Source: an uncultured Acidobacteriia bacterium
GTDB lineage: Bacteria; Acidobacteriota; Terriglobia; Bryobacterales; Bryobacteraceae
Reading direction: 5' to 3'
Assembly (NCBI GenBank): GCA_903923395.1
Contig: CAIXXM010000057.1
Coordinates: 1-64,000, forward strand
Length of the DNA: 64,000 nt
Below, piece after piece: positions 8,917 through 17,974 of the stretch; positions within the stretch are counted from its first letter, which is position 1; every line of letters begins with the position of its first letter. The notes below the pieces were generated by a model that saw only the letters and a list, made by a program, of their open reading frames with translations, had not been told where the DNA came from and did no database searches. Made by a program: the position numbers and the translations under genes.

Positions 8917-9870
8917 ATGCGGATTCGAGTCCTCTACCACGACCACTGTTTCGACGGAGCCGCATCGGCGGCCTTCTTCAGCCGTTTCATCGGCGGGTCA
9001 GTCCATCCCGGCGCGGAATTCGCCTACACTGGCATGGCTCACCGGGCCAGCCAGATCTTCGAAGACAGTCTTTTTGACGGCGATGAAAATGCCATCGTCG
9101 ATTTCAAGTACTCCAATAACCCCAATCTGACCTGGTGGTTTGACCATCACCAGAGCGCCTTCCTGACCCAGGACGATGCCCGCCACTACGAGGCACACAA
9201 GACGGAGCGGAAGATGTTTGACCCGTCATACAAGTCCTGCACGACTTATATCCGGGACGTGGCGCGCGACCGCTGGGGTTTCCATGCCCCGGACCTCGAA
9301 GATCTGGTCTATTGGGCCAACATCATTGACGGTGCCCTCTACCCCGACGCCAAGACCGCCGTGGACCTGGGCGCGCCGGCCATGAAACTCGTGCTCGTAA
9401 TTGAAAGCTCGAAGGGTTCTGACACGGTACAGAAGATCATCGGCATGATGCAGCGTATGCCGCTCGCCGATATCATTGCCGACCCCGGCATTCAGGAGAT
9501 CTTCCGGCCCCTCTATGAGCGCCACCTCCGTTCCATCAAAGTCATCGGCGACCACGCCACGCAACAGGGCGGCGTGATTACTTTCGATCTCACCGGACAC
9601 GACATGGAGGGTTACAACAAGTTCGTGCCCTACTATCTACATCCGGAAGGCATTTACACCGTGGCCGTGAGTCCGTCCTCCTTCCGTACGAAGATCTCGG
9701 TTGGGTCGAACCCCTGGGCGAAAGAGGAACCGACGCACAATCTGGCATCGATCTGTGAGCGCTACGGCGGCGGAGGACACCCGCGCGTCGGCGCGATCAG
9801 TCTGGAACCCGGCCAAGTGGACGAAGCGCGCCGGATCGCGGCGGAGATCGCGGCGGAATTGAAGGCCTAA
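8917..9870 (+). CDS. DHH-family phosphoesterase
   Basis: 317 residues if started at the ATG at 8917 (MRIRVLYHDHCFDG); an open extension to 8848 is not family-like. The metal-binding motifs of the DHH superfamily are present: HDHCFDGAAS near the N-terminus and WWFDHHQS. A C-terminal DHHA1-type glycine-rich motif, GGGGHPRVGA, follows. Relatives hydrolyse oligoribonucleotides (NrnA-like), cyclic dinucleotide products or other phosphodiesters. I cannot decide which, because the N-terminal acidic motif is written HDHCFDG rather than the usual DxD form. It ends two bases before the next gene and is probably co-transcribed with it. Confidence 0.8.
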   Translation: MRIRVLYHDHCFDGAASAAFFSRFIGGSVHPGAEFAYTGMAHRASQIFEDSLFDGDENAIVDFKYSNNPNLTWWFDHHQSAFLTQDDARHYEAHKTERKMFDPSYKSCTTYIRDVARDRWGFHAPDLEDLVYWANIIDGALYPDAKTAVDLGAPAMKLVLVIESSKGSDTVQKIIGMMQRMPLADIIADPGIQEIFRPLYERHLRSIKVIGDHATQQGGVITFDLTGHDMEGYNKFVPYYLHPEGIYTVAVSPSSFRTKISVGSNPWAKEEPTHNLASICERYGGGGHPRVGAISLEPGQVDEARRIAAEIAAELKA

Positions 9871-9872
9871 CG

Positions 9873-10907
9873 TTGATTCTGCCCGCTGCAACGCTCGAAG
9901 CCTGGGCGGCGAAAGTCCTCCTCGCCGCCGGTGTGAAAGAGGAATATTCGAAGCTGGTCGCGGAATCCCTGGTGGAGTGCAGCCTTCGCGGCGTGGATTC
10001 GCACGGCATCCAGCTTCTGGTCAATTACCTCGACCAGATTTACTTCAAAGACATTGACCCGGATGCCACAGGGGAAATCGTGACCGAAGCCGGTGCGATG
10101 CTCCTTTACGATGCAAGAAATGGCCTGGGACAGGTGATCGCCGAAACCTGCTGCGGGCATGCCATACGGCTTGCCAAAGAATATGGCATCGGCATGGTCA
10201 CGGCAAGGGAGTCAAACCACTTCGGCGCTGCGGCGTACTGGGCACAGCGGATGTCCGCAGCCGATATGGTCGGCCTGGTGGTTTGCAACGCGTCGCCCAT
10301 TGTTCCGCCGTGGCAGTCAAAAGAGCCCCGCTTTGGCACCAATCCAATTTGCATGGCTGTACCCAACGGGCAAGAAGCGCCCTGGCTGCTGGATATGGCC
10401 ACAACCACCGTGGCAGCGGGGAAAATTTTCAAAGCGCAAATGAACGACTTCCCCGAAATCCCGGCGGGCTGGGCAATGGATTCCGAAGGTGTACCCACGA
10501 CGCAAACGGAATTAGCCTACAAGGGTTTGCTGATGCCACTGGGCGGCTACAAGGGCTCAGGCCTCGCCTTCATGGTGGAAGTTCTGACCGGCGTGCTGGG
10601 CGGCGGCGGCATGAGCACGGACCTCGGTGGTATCCGCTTCCGGGGCAAGCCGCTTCGGGTGACCCAAACATTTCTCGCCATCGACGTGCTTCGTATCCAA
10701 CCCGAGTTCCGCGGGCGCATGGATTGGCTGATTCAACACGTCAAGAATGCCGCGCCAGCCAAGGGCTATGACGAAGTGCTGGTCGCGAACGAGCCGGAAC
10801 TGCGCAGCAAAGCTGAAAGGCTTGCCAACGGCGTTCCCATTCCCGATGGCACCTGGGAGTTACTGCTGAAGAACGCCGCGCGGGTCGGAGTGGACGCTCC
10901 GGTTTAA
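9873..10907 (+). CDS. LDH2/MDH2-family NAD(P)-dependent oxidoreductase
   Basis: 344 residues of the malate/L-sulfolactate/ureidoglycolate dehydrogenase family, unrelated to classical LDH. Key stretches are LRGVDSHGIQLL (catalytic His region), PRFGTNPICMAVP and GGYKGSGLAFMVEVLTG. The start is a TTG at 9873 with GAAGG eight bases upstream, inside the end of the preceding gene. The substrate, a 2-hydroxy acid, is not determinable from motifs alone. The 3' end meets the convergent ankyrin gene with a four-base overlap. Confidence 0.85.
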   Translation: MILPAATLEAWAAKVLLAAGVKEEYSKLVAESLVECSLRGVDSHGIQLLVNYLDQIYFKDIDPDATGEIVTEAGAMLLYDARNGLGQVIAETCCGHAIRLAKEYGIGMVTARESNHFGAAAYWAQRMSAADMVGLVVCNASPIVPPWQSKEPRFGTNPICMAVPNGQEAPWLLDMATTTVAAGKIFKAQMNDFPEIPAGWAMDSEGVPTTQTELAYKGLLMPLGGYKGSGLAFMVEVLTGVLGGGGMSTDLGGIRFRGKPLRVTQTFLAIDVLRIQPEFRGRMDWLIQHVKNAAPAKGYDEVLVANEPELRSKAERLANGVPIPDGTWELLLKNAARVGVDAPV

Positions 10908-11605
10908 GGCAGCGGCTCGCCCAGCAGATGCGCCGCCATGCTGCTTTTCCAACCCTGCGCCTGCGATTGCCGGATGCGGTGGATGCCGTAGCCGAGCTTG
11001 ATCAATACGCTGCCCGGGCGTTCATGCCAGCTGGCCCACGTGATCGGCGAATCGCCGTTGGCGTCCTTCTCGTCCACACGCGCTCCGGCGTCGAGTAACA
11101 TCTGGATCGCCTCCTCGGTGCCATAAGCGGCCGCCCGATGCAGTGGCGTCTCGCCCTTCGTCCGGCAGTCCCGCATAAACGCACCGGTTTCCCTGCCTGG
11201 GATCGTCTTGCGGTTCGGATCCGCGCCATTTTGCAAGAGCACCTTGACGACGAGGTCATAGTGCGGACTGTTCGATTTTGACAACGCCGAATGAAGCAGT
11301 GTCTCGCCGGTTTCCGGATCAGCACCTTCGGGATCAGCGCCATTTTCCATCAGAAACTGCGCCAGCCTCCAATACCCGTGATAGCAGGCGGCGTTGAGGC
11401 CCAGGTCGTTGCCCAAATCCCGCAGGGAAGCCCCGCGCTCGACCAATAAACGGACAGCTGTGACATCCCCAAAGTAGGAACACCAGAGGATGAGCGGCTT
11501 TCCATCCGGAGCAGGCGTATGGGCCGTACCGCCCGCTGCAAAAAGATCAAGAATCTGATCGGTGCGACCGTTAACGATGCGGTAAAGCAGGCTGTCTTGT
11601 GTCAT
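10904..11605 (-). CDS. Ankyrin-repeat protein
   Basis: 233 residues made of about five ankyrin repeats, visible as GKPLILWCSYFGDVTAVRLL, GETLLHSALSK...VVKVLLQNGADPN and GETPLHRAAAYGTEEAIQML, then DANGDSPITWASWHE. No signal peptide is seen, so it is probably cytoplasmic and acts in protein-protein contact. It starts only 12 bases from the start codon of the divergent TPR gene, so the two promoters must overlap each other's coding sequences. Partner unknown. Confidence 0.85.
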   Translation of the reverse strand: MTQDSLLYRIVNGRTDQILDLFAAGGTAHTPAPDGKPLILWCSYFGDVTAVRLLVERGASLRDLGNDLGLNAACYHGYWRLAQFLMENGADPEGADPETGETLLHSALSKSNSPHYDLVVKVLLQNGADPNRKTIPGRETGAFMRDCRTKGETPLHRAAAYGTEEAIQMLLDAGARVDEKDANGDSPITWASWHERPGSVLIKLGYGIHRIRQSQAQGWKSSMAAHLLGEPLP

Positions 11606-11617
11606 AATCCTACGCTG

Positions 11618-12514
11618 ATGACGATAGCAAAGTTCTCCGTATTGAATTTGCTCGCTGCCATGGTCTTATTCGCGCAGCCGCAACAGGGGCAACCCGAATT
11701 CGCAAGGCGCGGCATGCAATTGCTGCGCGACGGCAAACTGGCCGAAGCCGAGGCGCTGTACAAAGCTGAGTTGGCGAAGACGCCCGATTCCTCTCCGGCC
11801 AACAGCGCCATGGGAAATCTGATGGACCTGTTGGGCAAATCAGGGGAAGCGAAGAGGTTTTTCGCCAAGGCCATCGAGACCGCGCCCACGCCGGCAGCGA
11901 AGGCGGCCGCACAGCGCTCCATGGCGATGTCCTATGCGTTCGACAATGATTGCGCCAACACGGTGAAGTACGAACGCATGGTTTATAACTACTGGGTTAC
12001 TGAGAAGAATTACTACCAGCAGGGCGAAATGCTCACCGAAGCGGCTCGCGTTTGTATTGAAGCCGGTAAGTTCGATGAAGCAGAGAAGCTTTACAAGGAA
12101 GGCTATGAAATCGGCATCCACGAACCGGAACGCCTAACTCTATGGAAGTTCCGGCTGGAACATGCACTGGGTCGACTTGCTGCCCGGCGCGGGGACAAAG
12201 CGGAAGCGATGAAACACGTTGCCGCAGCCAAGGCCGTACTCGACAGCGACGTGGAAATGGCGAAACAGCAGGCGGTATTTTATCCCTACCTCACCGGCTA
12301 CGTGGCACTGTTTACGGGGGACGCAAAAACAGCAGTCGGAGACCTGGAAAAAGCGAACACTGCCGATCCGTTCATCCAGTGCCTGACGGCGCAGGCCTAC
12401 GAGAAGCTCGGCGAAAAAGACAAGGCCATGGAGTTATACAAGAAGGCTGCCACGACCACCGCGCATAACCCGCCAGCGGCTTATGCCAAGTGGTTTACCG
12501 CGAAGAAGCTTTAA
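11618..12514 (+). CDS. Exported tetratricopeptide-repeat protein
   Basis: 298 residues from the ATG at 11618 (MTIAKFSVLNLLAAMVLFAQ), which gives a clean Sec signal; the longer frame starting at 11519 would run antisense through the ankyrin gene. TPR-type helical repeats include AEALYKAELAKTPDSSPANSA, AEKLYKEGYEIG and a last repeat KLGEKDKAMELYKKA. Likely periplasmic scaffold. Its last 20 bases overlap the end of the convergent beta-propeller gene. Confidence 0.78.
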   Translation: MTIAKFSVLNLLAAMVLFAQPQQGQPEFARRGMQLLRDGKLAEAEALYKAELAKTPDSSPANSAMGNLMDLLGKSGEAKRFFAKAIETAPTPAAKAAAQRSMAMSYAFDNDCANTVKYERMVYNYWVTEKNYYQQGEMLTEAARVCIEAGKFDEAEKLYKEGYEIGIHEPERLTLWKFRLEHALGRLAARRGDKAEAMKHVAAAKAVLDSDVEMAKQQAVFYPYLTGYVALFTGDAKTAVGDLEKANTADPFIQCLTAQAYEKLGEKDKAMELYKKAATTTAHNPPAAYAKWFTAKKL

Positions 12515-13775
12515 GGCGGAAAACCTTATTGCTGTAACATCTTCCGCTGGCCCCGCCGATCACATAGAAATCGCCGTCGACCACCGCCGCCGCTCCCCAC
12601 GCCAGGTCGCGCGGCAGCCGGGGACCTTCGCGGAATTTTCCCGATGCCGGATCATAGAGGGTTGTCTGGGTGCCGGAGGGAATGTCCCGCCCTCCGGCCA
12701 TCCAGATATCGCCGCGAAAGCCAGCAATTTGCGCCGAGCGCGGCACTGCCTGCATTTTGATCACGGCCCATTTTCCGCCCTGCGGATCAAACACAGCGAG
12801 ACCAGTATCGGGGATGATGACGTACAGGTTCGTCCCTAAAGATGTCCCAGCTATATTGGTGCGCCCGCGGGGTGGGTCCGGCTCCGTGCGCCAGCTTGTC
12901 TCTCCTGCCCCGATGCTGAACATACGCAGCGTTCCACCCATGGGCGCACCAACCGCATAGATCCTGCCGTTGATATGCTGCGCGACAACCATCTCAAGCG
13001 GCACAGGCAGGGGCGGGCCGGGTTCGATGGCATGTGTGACGGGATCAAACACCTCCACGGTATTCAGATCATGCGCCACCCATTCGGCATCACGGCGGGA
13101 GCCCGCAATGATCCATATCTTTCCCGCCAGATAAGATGTTCCGTTGTAATATCTGGGCGCGGATAACTTCCCCACCGTTTCTATCCTGCCCTTCCAAAGT
13201 GAATAGATTCCGTCGAAGATATGTCGTGTGGCAGGATAGCCCCATTCAGCGGTTTGTCCTCCCGCAAACCAGAACTTTCCATCCAACACGTCACCGGAAA
13301 GATCGTGATTGGCCCCCGGCAGCAAACCAGTTACTTCCCATTGCCTCTCCCATTGGGCGTATTGCGTGGCAGCCTTCGGGTCCGTATCCAGTTCGATGGC
13401 TTCCGGCAACACCAGTACCCGGCCCGAAGGAGCTTTGCGAAGTTGAGTGACCGCAGCGTGCAAGACACTGGAGAAATCCAGCCAGCCCCGGTCCACCGCA
13501 CGGGGATCCAGAGCATGCAGGGACTTCCCGCCGCCCACCCAGACGACGCCAAAGTCATCCACGGCGACAACTGTCAAACCACTCTGGTGAACATCCAGTA
13601 ACTTACCGGGGGATTGCGCGGGCTCCACAAACAAAGCTCCGCCGCACACATGCCAGCGGTTGTCGTAGTTATCCACGACAGCAGTGGCACAGTCCGGCGG
13701 AGCACTGAGCAGTATCAGAGGGAGAGACAGGATGCCTGTAACAACCGCGAGCTTCACGATTGCCACAGGATACAC
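12495..13775 (-). CDS. Exported Kelch-like beta-propeller protein
   Basis: 426 residues with a signal peptide (VVTGILSLPLILLSA). Repeated blades of the Kelch type are seen in LAGKIWIIAGSRRDAEW, INGRIYAVGAPMGG, FRGDIWMAGGRD and VDGDFYVIGGASG. The start is GTG at 13775, one base after the stop of the S53 protease gene. Internal GTG codons at positions 4 and 7 of this frame are alternatives. It is likely co-transcribed with the protease and may bind polymers or sugars outside the cell; the ligand is unknown. Confidence 0.75.
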   Translation of the reverse strand: MYPVAIVKLAVVTGILSLPLILLSAPPDCATAVVDNYDNRWHVCGGALFVEPAQSPGKLLDVHQSGLTVVAVDDFGVVWVGGGKSLHALDPRAVDRGWLDFSSVLHAAVTQLRKAPSGRVLVLPEAIELDTDPKAATQYAQWERQWEVTGLLPGANHDLSGDVLDGKFWFAGGQTAEWGYPATRHIFDGIYSLWKGRIETVGKLSAPRYYNGTSYLAGKIWIIAGSRRDAEWVAHDLNTVEVFDPVTHAIEPGPPLPVPLEMVVAQHINGRIYAVGAPMGGTLRMFSIGAGETSWRTEPDPPRGRTNIAGTSLGTNLYVIIPDTGLAVFDPQGGKWAVIKMQAVPRSAQIAGFRGDIWMAGGRDIPSGTQTTLYDPASGKFREGPRLPRDLAWGAAAVVDGDFYVIGGASGRCYSNKVFRLKASSR

Positions 13776-13776
13776 C

Positions 13777-16700
13777 CTACTGCACTGTGAACTTCACCTG
13801 GTTCGAAGCAGTCCCGCCGTTGGTGAACTGCATCGTCCACGTTTGTGCGGTCTTGCCCAAAGACATCACGATTTGGACTTGGGTGGAAGACACCACGTTC
13901 ACCGAAGTAATGGAAGCCCCATCGACCGAAGCCGATGCGAACAACTCCACGTGGAGCCCTTGTTTGAACCCAGTCCCCGTGACGGTCATTGTCTGCGCCG
14001 TGGTCGAGGCCGGGAAGGGATTTGGCGAGACCGAGGTGATGGTCATCGCCACCGTTGTGGCTGCCGCGGTAACTGTCAGCGTGGCAGAGTTGGAACTCTG
14101 TCCCGCCGAGTTGACCACGGTGACTCCCCAGGTCTGTGCTGTGGTGCCAACATCCACCAGCACCACGAGCTTCGTCGATTGCAACACAGTCACTTGCGGG
14201 AAGCCCGAGTAAGTGACAGCAGAACCGGAGGCAGGCGTCAGGACAACCTTGGAACTGTTACTGAAGCCCGTGCCGTTTATCGTGAGGAACTGCTGCTGGT
14301 TGGAGGCTGTTAGCGATGTGGGGTTGAGGCTCGTTACCGTGGGAACAGACACGGCACTGGGCGCGGTGACCTGCAAGGTGAGATTGTTCGACGGCGAACC
14401 CGTGGGGTTCGAAACACTTACTGTCCAGTTCTGCGCTGTCGTGCCAACAGTGACCGACGCCGTCAGCCTTGTGGACGAAACGAAGTTCGCCGCATAGACC
14501 ACGGCGGCAGCTCCAGGAGCTGTCAGAGAAACCTTGGCACCGGTGACAAAGCCTGTGCCATTGATGGTCAGTGTCTGCGCTGCCGCAGAACCGGCCAAGG
14601 GATTTGGCGTCAGGCTGGTAATTGCCAGCGCAGCACTAGCCGCATTCACTTGCAGGGACGCCGTGTTCGATACGCCGCCATCCGGATTGGTCACGGTAAC
14701 GTCCAATGCACGGGCCGTGGTGCCAACACTTACCGAAGCAGTAAGTTGAGTGGCGGAGACGTAGGTGGCATTCAGTGTTGTATTCCCAACCGTCAACTTC
14801 GCGCCGGAGACAAACCCTGTGCCGGTGACCGTCAGCGTTTGCGCTTGATTGGAACCGGTGATGGGGTTCGGGCTCAAAGTGGTAATCGCCGGTGCCACAA
14901 CCACCTTTATGGAGGTTGCAGCGGAGGATTGACCATCGGGATTGGTGACCACGACAGAGTAAGTCGTCGCAGCCGTTCCCACTGTGATTGCTGCCGTCAG
15001 TTTCAAGGAAGATACGAAAGTGGAGACAACCGTAACAGCAGTTCCAGACGTGGGCGTCAGTACCACCTTCGCTCCCGTCTGAAATCCCGTGCCAAGGATA
15101 GTCACATTTTGCGGAGATGCGGATGCCGGAATCGGATTGGGCGTCAGGCTGGAGACCACCGGCGCTGCTGCTTTCACGCCAGAGGAAGCCGGCCAGTTCA
15201 TCACCAGGTTATAGGCATCCACACTGCCCAGGCCGGTCGCAAGATCGTAACCAGGGCCAGCACTGAACCCTGCCATGACTCCAGTGGTGGCACCACTCGC
15301 AACGGTGCAGTTCGGACTGCCGGAAACACAGGGAACCGCATTTGTGCCGGTTGTGATGTCGTGGAATGCAGAGGGATACTTCGCGGCCAGGGTGTACAGC
15401 ACAGGAGCTGCATTTCCCGAAGGCCCTTTCGCCTGCTGATTGGCCAGAGCCAGGATACCCGCGAATGCCGGAGCGCCCGCACTGGTTCCGCCCACACCAG
15501 TCGTGGAGCCATTCTGCAAGATGATATACGCATCGTGACCCGCGCCGGAGAGTGACACGTCAGGCAGATAGCGGTGATGTCCGGACGTAGTGCCCGGATC
15601 CAGCGTGGGAACACCTGTGCCGGTCTGCCAGGACGGTGTGGCATAGACCGAACTGTAGCCGCCCGCGCCCGCCCACAATCCATTGCCGGAAGCACCCGAC
15701 GCAGTATAGGCACTTTCATTCCAAACAACTTCAGGGATATAACCCAATGCGCTGGCTCCATTGGCATCATTGGAAGCAGCCCAGTAAGTGGCCGCGTTCG
15801 TACCTTCGTTAAACTGCGTACCGCCAACAGCCACATTGTAAGGTGTGGACGCAGTTCCACTGACCGCAAAGCCACCGCTGGCGGGCTTTGTCGTGTTCGA
15901 TCCATTCCGGCCAGTGGATGTTGGCACATCGCAACCAGCGGAACCGCTGTCACCGGCAGCGACCACAACCGAAATCCCCTGCGCCGCCGCCTGCTGCCAG
16001 AGAGAATTGAACAGTGCAAGCTGGGTTGATCCCATCTGCGATTCGCACAAGCCAAAGCTGTAACTCATCACAGGCGCTACATTGTGGTTCACGATGTATT
16101 GAGAAGAGAGTACGTCGCCGCCAGTAGCCCGTGTGCTGCCCGAAACAACAAAGGCAATCGCGGCACCCTTTGCCACAGCGCCGGACCACTCAACATCCAG
16201 CAATGCTTCAGTCGCCTCCGAAGAACTTACCACCCCAGGGTCATTGCCATTCAAGATCACCTGCGTGTTATTGCCGGTAAGTCCAAATTTGGACCGGAAG
16301 GAAGTAACATCGCTCATGTTAATGTTCGTACGGCCGACGATGGCAATGGTTTGGCCAGTGCCGTCCGTGCCGTTCTTCCACAGTGGTGCCACGTTGTAGA
16401 TTGCCGCGAAATCATAGGGAGACAGTGCGTGTCCACCGCCTGTCAGGTTTGTTGCGGGGGAAGTCCGATGCAACACCGACGCGTGAAAATCATGCAGCGA
16501 TGCCACACCACCCACGACATCTGCCAGTGCATCCGGTATGGAAATCTCCGTGGCATTGGCGATATGTTTCGCGCCATTCACGGTGTAAGTATGTATCTCG
16601 GTTGCGAAGGCCTGTTCCACTTGCGCGACAGTACCGGAGAACTCAATACTGCGCCGTCCAGCAGCCACTTCACCGACCGTAAAGCCCTGCTGGTTCAACC

Positions 16701-17076
16701 AGTCAGTAAGTGCGGCCACATCATCATCAGAAGCACCGAACTGTGCGCCAAACTGCTCTGGGGTGAGGAACTGATGATACTGCGGAGAAGTGGGGTCCTG
16801 TTGCGCGGCGAGCAGGGCATCGAGTGCGGCCTGCTGTTCCGCCGTTGCCTTCAGCACAAGTTGCATGCGTTCCATCGCCAGGTCCGCGGAAGCCCTGCCG
16901 GTATCACTGGCGGCAACTGCCTGGGGATGAATGGTGCCGGAGAGGACGGTGCGGCTGGCAGGGTCGATACTCCGGTTGATTCTCTTGGTCTGTGCCGGAA
17001 GTTGTCCGGCGAACAAGGCCGTGATCAGAAACAGGAAAAGACTGTGGGAAACGCGCCCGGTTAGGCGTTTGATCAT
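13777..17076 (-). CDS. Secreted sedolisin/kumamolisin-type (S53) serine protease with five IPT domains
   Basis: About 1,099 residues from the ATG at 17076, chosen because GGAG lies eight bases upstream and a signal peptide follows (LFLFLITALFAGQLPAQ). A pro-domain (about residues 45-190: MQLVLKATAEQQAALDALL, YHQFLTPEQFGAQFG) precedes the catalytic domain. Catalytic Glu and Asp are E290 and D294 (EALLD), the oxyanion Asp is D376 (AAGDSGS) and the nucleophile Ser is S532 (GGTSAGAPAFAG). The C-terminal half holds five IPT/TIG immunoglobulin-like repeats of about 85-90 residues, each beginning SLTPNP or similar and containing GTGF. S53 enzymes act at acid pH outside the cell, and the IPT tail probably mediates adhesion or spacing. 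The 5' leader contains a GC-rich hairpin. Confidence 0.92.
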   Translation of the reverse strand: MIKRLTGRVSHSLFLFLITALFAGQLPAQTKRINRSIDPASRTVLSGTIHPQAVAASDTGRASADLAMERMQLVLKATAEQQAALDALLAAQQDPTSPQYHQFLTPEQFGAQFGASDDDVAALTDWLNQQGFTVGEVAAGRRSIEFSGTVAQVEQAFATEIHTYTVNGAKHIANATEISIPDALADVVGGVASLHDFHASVLHRTSPATNLTGGGHALSPYDFAAIYNVAPLWKNGTDGTGQTIAIVGRTNINMSDVTSFRSKFGLTGNNTQVILNGNDPGVVSSSEATEALLDVEWSGAVAKGAAIAFVVSGSTRATGGDVLSSQYIVNHNVAPVMSYSFGLCESQMGSTQLALFNSLWQQAAAQGISVVVAAGDSGSAGCDVPTSTGRNGSNTTKPASGGFAVSGTASTPYNVAVGGTQFNEGTNAATYWAASNDANGASALGYIPEVVWNESAYTASGASGNGLWAGAGGYSSVYATPSWQTGTGVPTLDPGTTSGHHRYLPDVSLSGAGHDAYIILQNGSTTGVGGTSAGAPAFAGILALANQQAKGPSGNAAPVLYTLAAKYPSAFHDITTGTNAVPCVSGSPNCTVASGATTGVMAGFSAGPGYDLATGLGSVDAYNLVMNWPASSGVKAAAPVVSSLTPNPIPASASPQNVTILGTGFQTGAKVVLTPTSGTAVTVVSTFVSSLKLTAAITVGTAATTYSVVVTNPDGQSSAATSIKVVVAPAITTLSPNPITGSNQAQTLTVTGTGFVSGAKLTVGNTTLNATYVSATQLTASVSVGTTARALDVTVTNPDGGVSNTASLQVNAASAALAITSLTPNPLAGSAAAQTLTINGTGFVTGAKVSLTAPGAAAVVYAANFVSSTRLTASVTVGTTAQNWTVSVSNPTGSPSNNLTLQVTAPSAVSVPTVTSLNPTSLTASNQQQFLTINGTGFSNSSKVVLTPASGSAVTYSGFPQVTVLQSTKLVVLVDVGTTAQTWGVTVVNSAGQSSNSATLTVTAAATTVAMTITSVSPNPFPASTTAQTMTVTGTGFKQGLHVELFASASVDGASITSVNVVSSTQVQIVMSLGKTAQTWTMQFTNGGTASNQVKFTVQ

Positions 17077-17098
17077 GTTACGCTCCATTACTACTACA

Positions 17099-17132
17099 CC
17101 CGCACGACAGTTACCGTTGATACACGTGCGGG
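17099..17132 (-). promoter_or_regulatory. Leader hairpin before the S53 protease gene
   Basis: CCCGCACG (17099-17106) and CGTGCGGG (17125-17132) form a perfect 8-bp stem with an 18-base loop, ending 23 bases upstream of the protease start at 17076. No T-run follows in the sense direction, so it looks like an mRNA leader structure or a protein-binding dyad, not a terminator. Confidence 0.4.
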
Positions 17133-17221
17133 CTGGCAAAGTTGCGAAAAGATGATACTTACCGGGCAATGATCAAGCTTTGTTAACATTTGAAACGCTA
17201 ACTTCAGCCGGCACGTAGCAC

Positions 17222-17974
17222 TTAGATCGTGGCAAGAAAGAACGTCCGCGCATAGCCGCAAGGTCCCTTCATGCCCACGTCCGCGGCATCCATGAAACTG
17301 ACGCTCTTGAAACCGGCATCGAGCAGCGTCTGGTGCACATCGCCCAGGTCATGGAAGGTTTGGCGCACGGTGAAATCCCGCCTCGTCCAAAGTTTCCCTG
17401 CGGCTGGTTCGAACACGGTGAATTCGCACGTCGCCTGCTTCGTTGCACTGTCATACGAAGACCGCGTAGCGGCAACGTGATCGGAATCCACGATGGCCTC
17501 AGTGGTGTTCCAGTAGAGCTCAAACGCCTCTTCACGGTTGAGATCGAACAGGAATGAGCCTTTGGGCTTGAGATGCTTGCGGATGCACTCAAATGCCATC
17601 CGCAGACCTTTCAGATCCGGCACATGATTAAGGCTTTCGAAAATAGAGTACGCGGCGTGGAACTTCCGGCCCAGGTCAAAGTCCCTTACATCGGCCACCG
17701 TGAACGGCACGGACGGCGCATTCTGTTTTGCGAATCGGATCATTTCGCCCGATGCATCCAACCCGGCAACATCAAAGCCTTCCAGCGCCACTTGCGCGGT
17801 GAATTGTCCGGTCCCGCAGCAAACATCCAATACACTGCTGCCGTTCTTCACCCGCGAAAGCAGCAGCCTGTTTACCAGGGGCCTCGCCTCCGCACGGTAA
17901 TCCCCACCCCAATTTCGGTTATAGGTGGGAGCAAAAGGATCGTATTCGTTATTGATTTGGATGGACGGGTTCAC
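17222..17974 (-). CDS. Class I SAM-dependent methyltransferase
   Basis: About 250 residues. Motif I is VLDVCCGTGQF, followed by VAGLDASGEMI (acidic end of strand 2) and VPFTVADVRDFDLG, the standard Methyltransf_25/11 layout. The exact start is unclear: a GTG at 17974 with GGGA upstream is used here, but ATG codons at 18001 and 18013 are open. In every case the gene overlaps the end of the B12-binding radical SAM gene by at least 26 bases, so the two are translationally linked. Substrate unknown; the pairing suggests it modifies the same product. Confidence 0.82.
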   Translation of the reverse strand: MNPSIQINNEYDPFAPTYNRNWGGDYRAEARPLVNRLLLSRVKNGSSVLDVCCGTGQFTAQVALEGFDVAGLDASGEMIRFAKQNAPSVPFTVADVRDFDLGRKFHAAYSIFESLNHVPDLKGLRMAFECIRKHLKPKGSFLFDLNREEAFELYWNTTEAIVDSDHVAATRSSYDSATKQATCEFTVFEPAAGKLWTRRDFTVRQTFHDLGDVHQTLLDAGFKSVSFMDAADVGMKGPCGYARTFFLATI

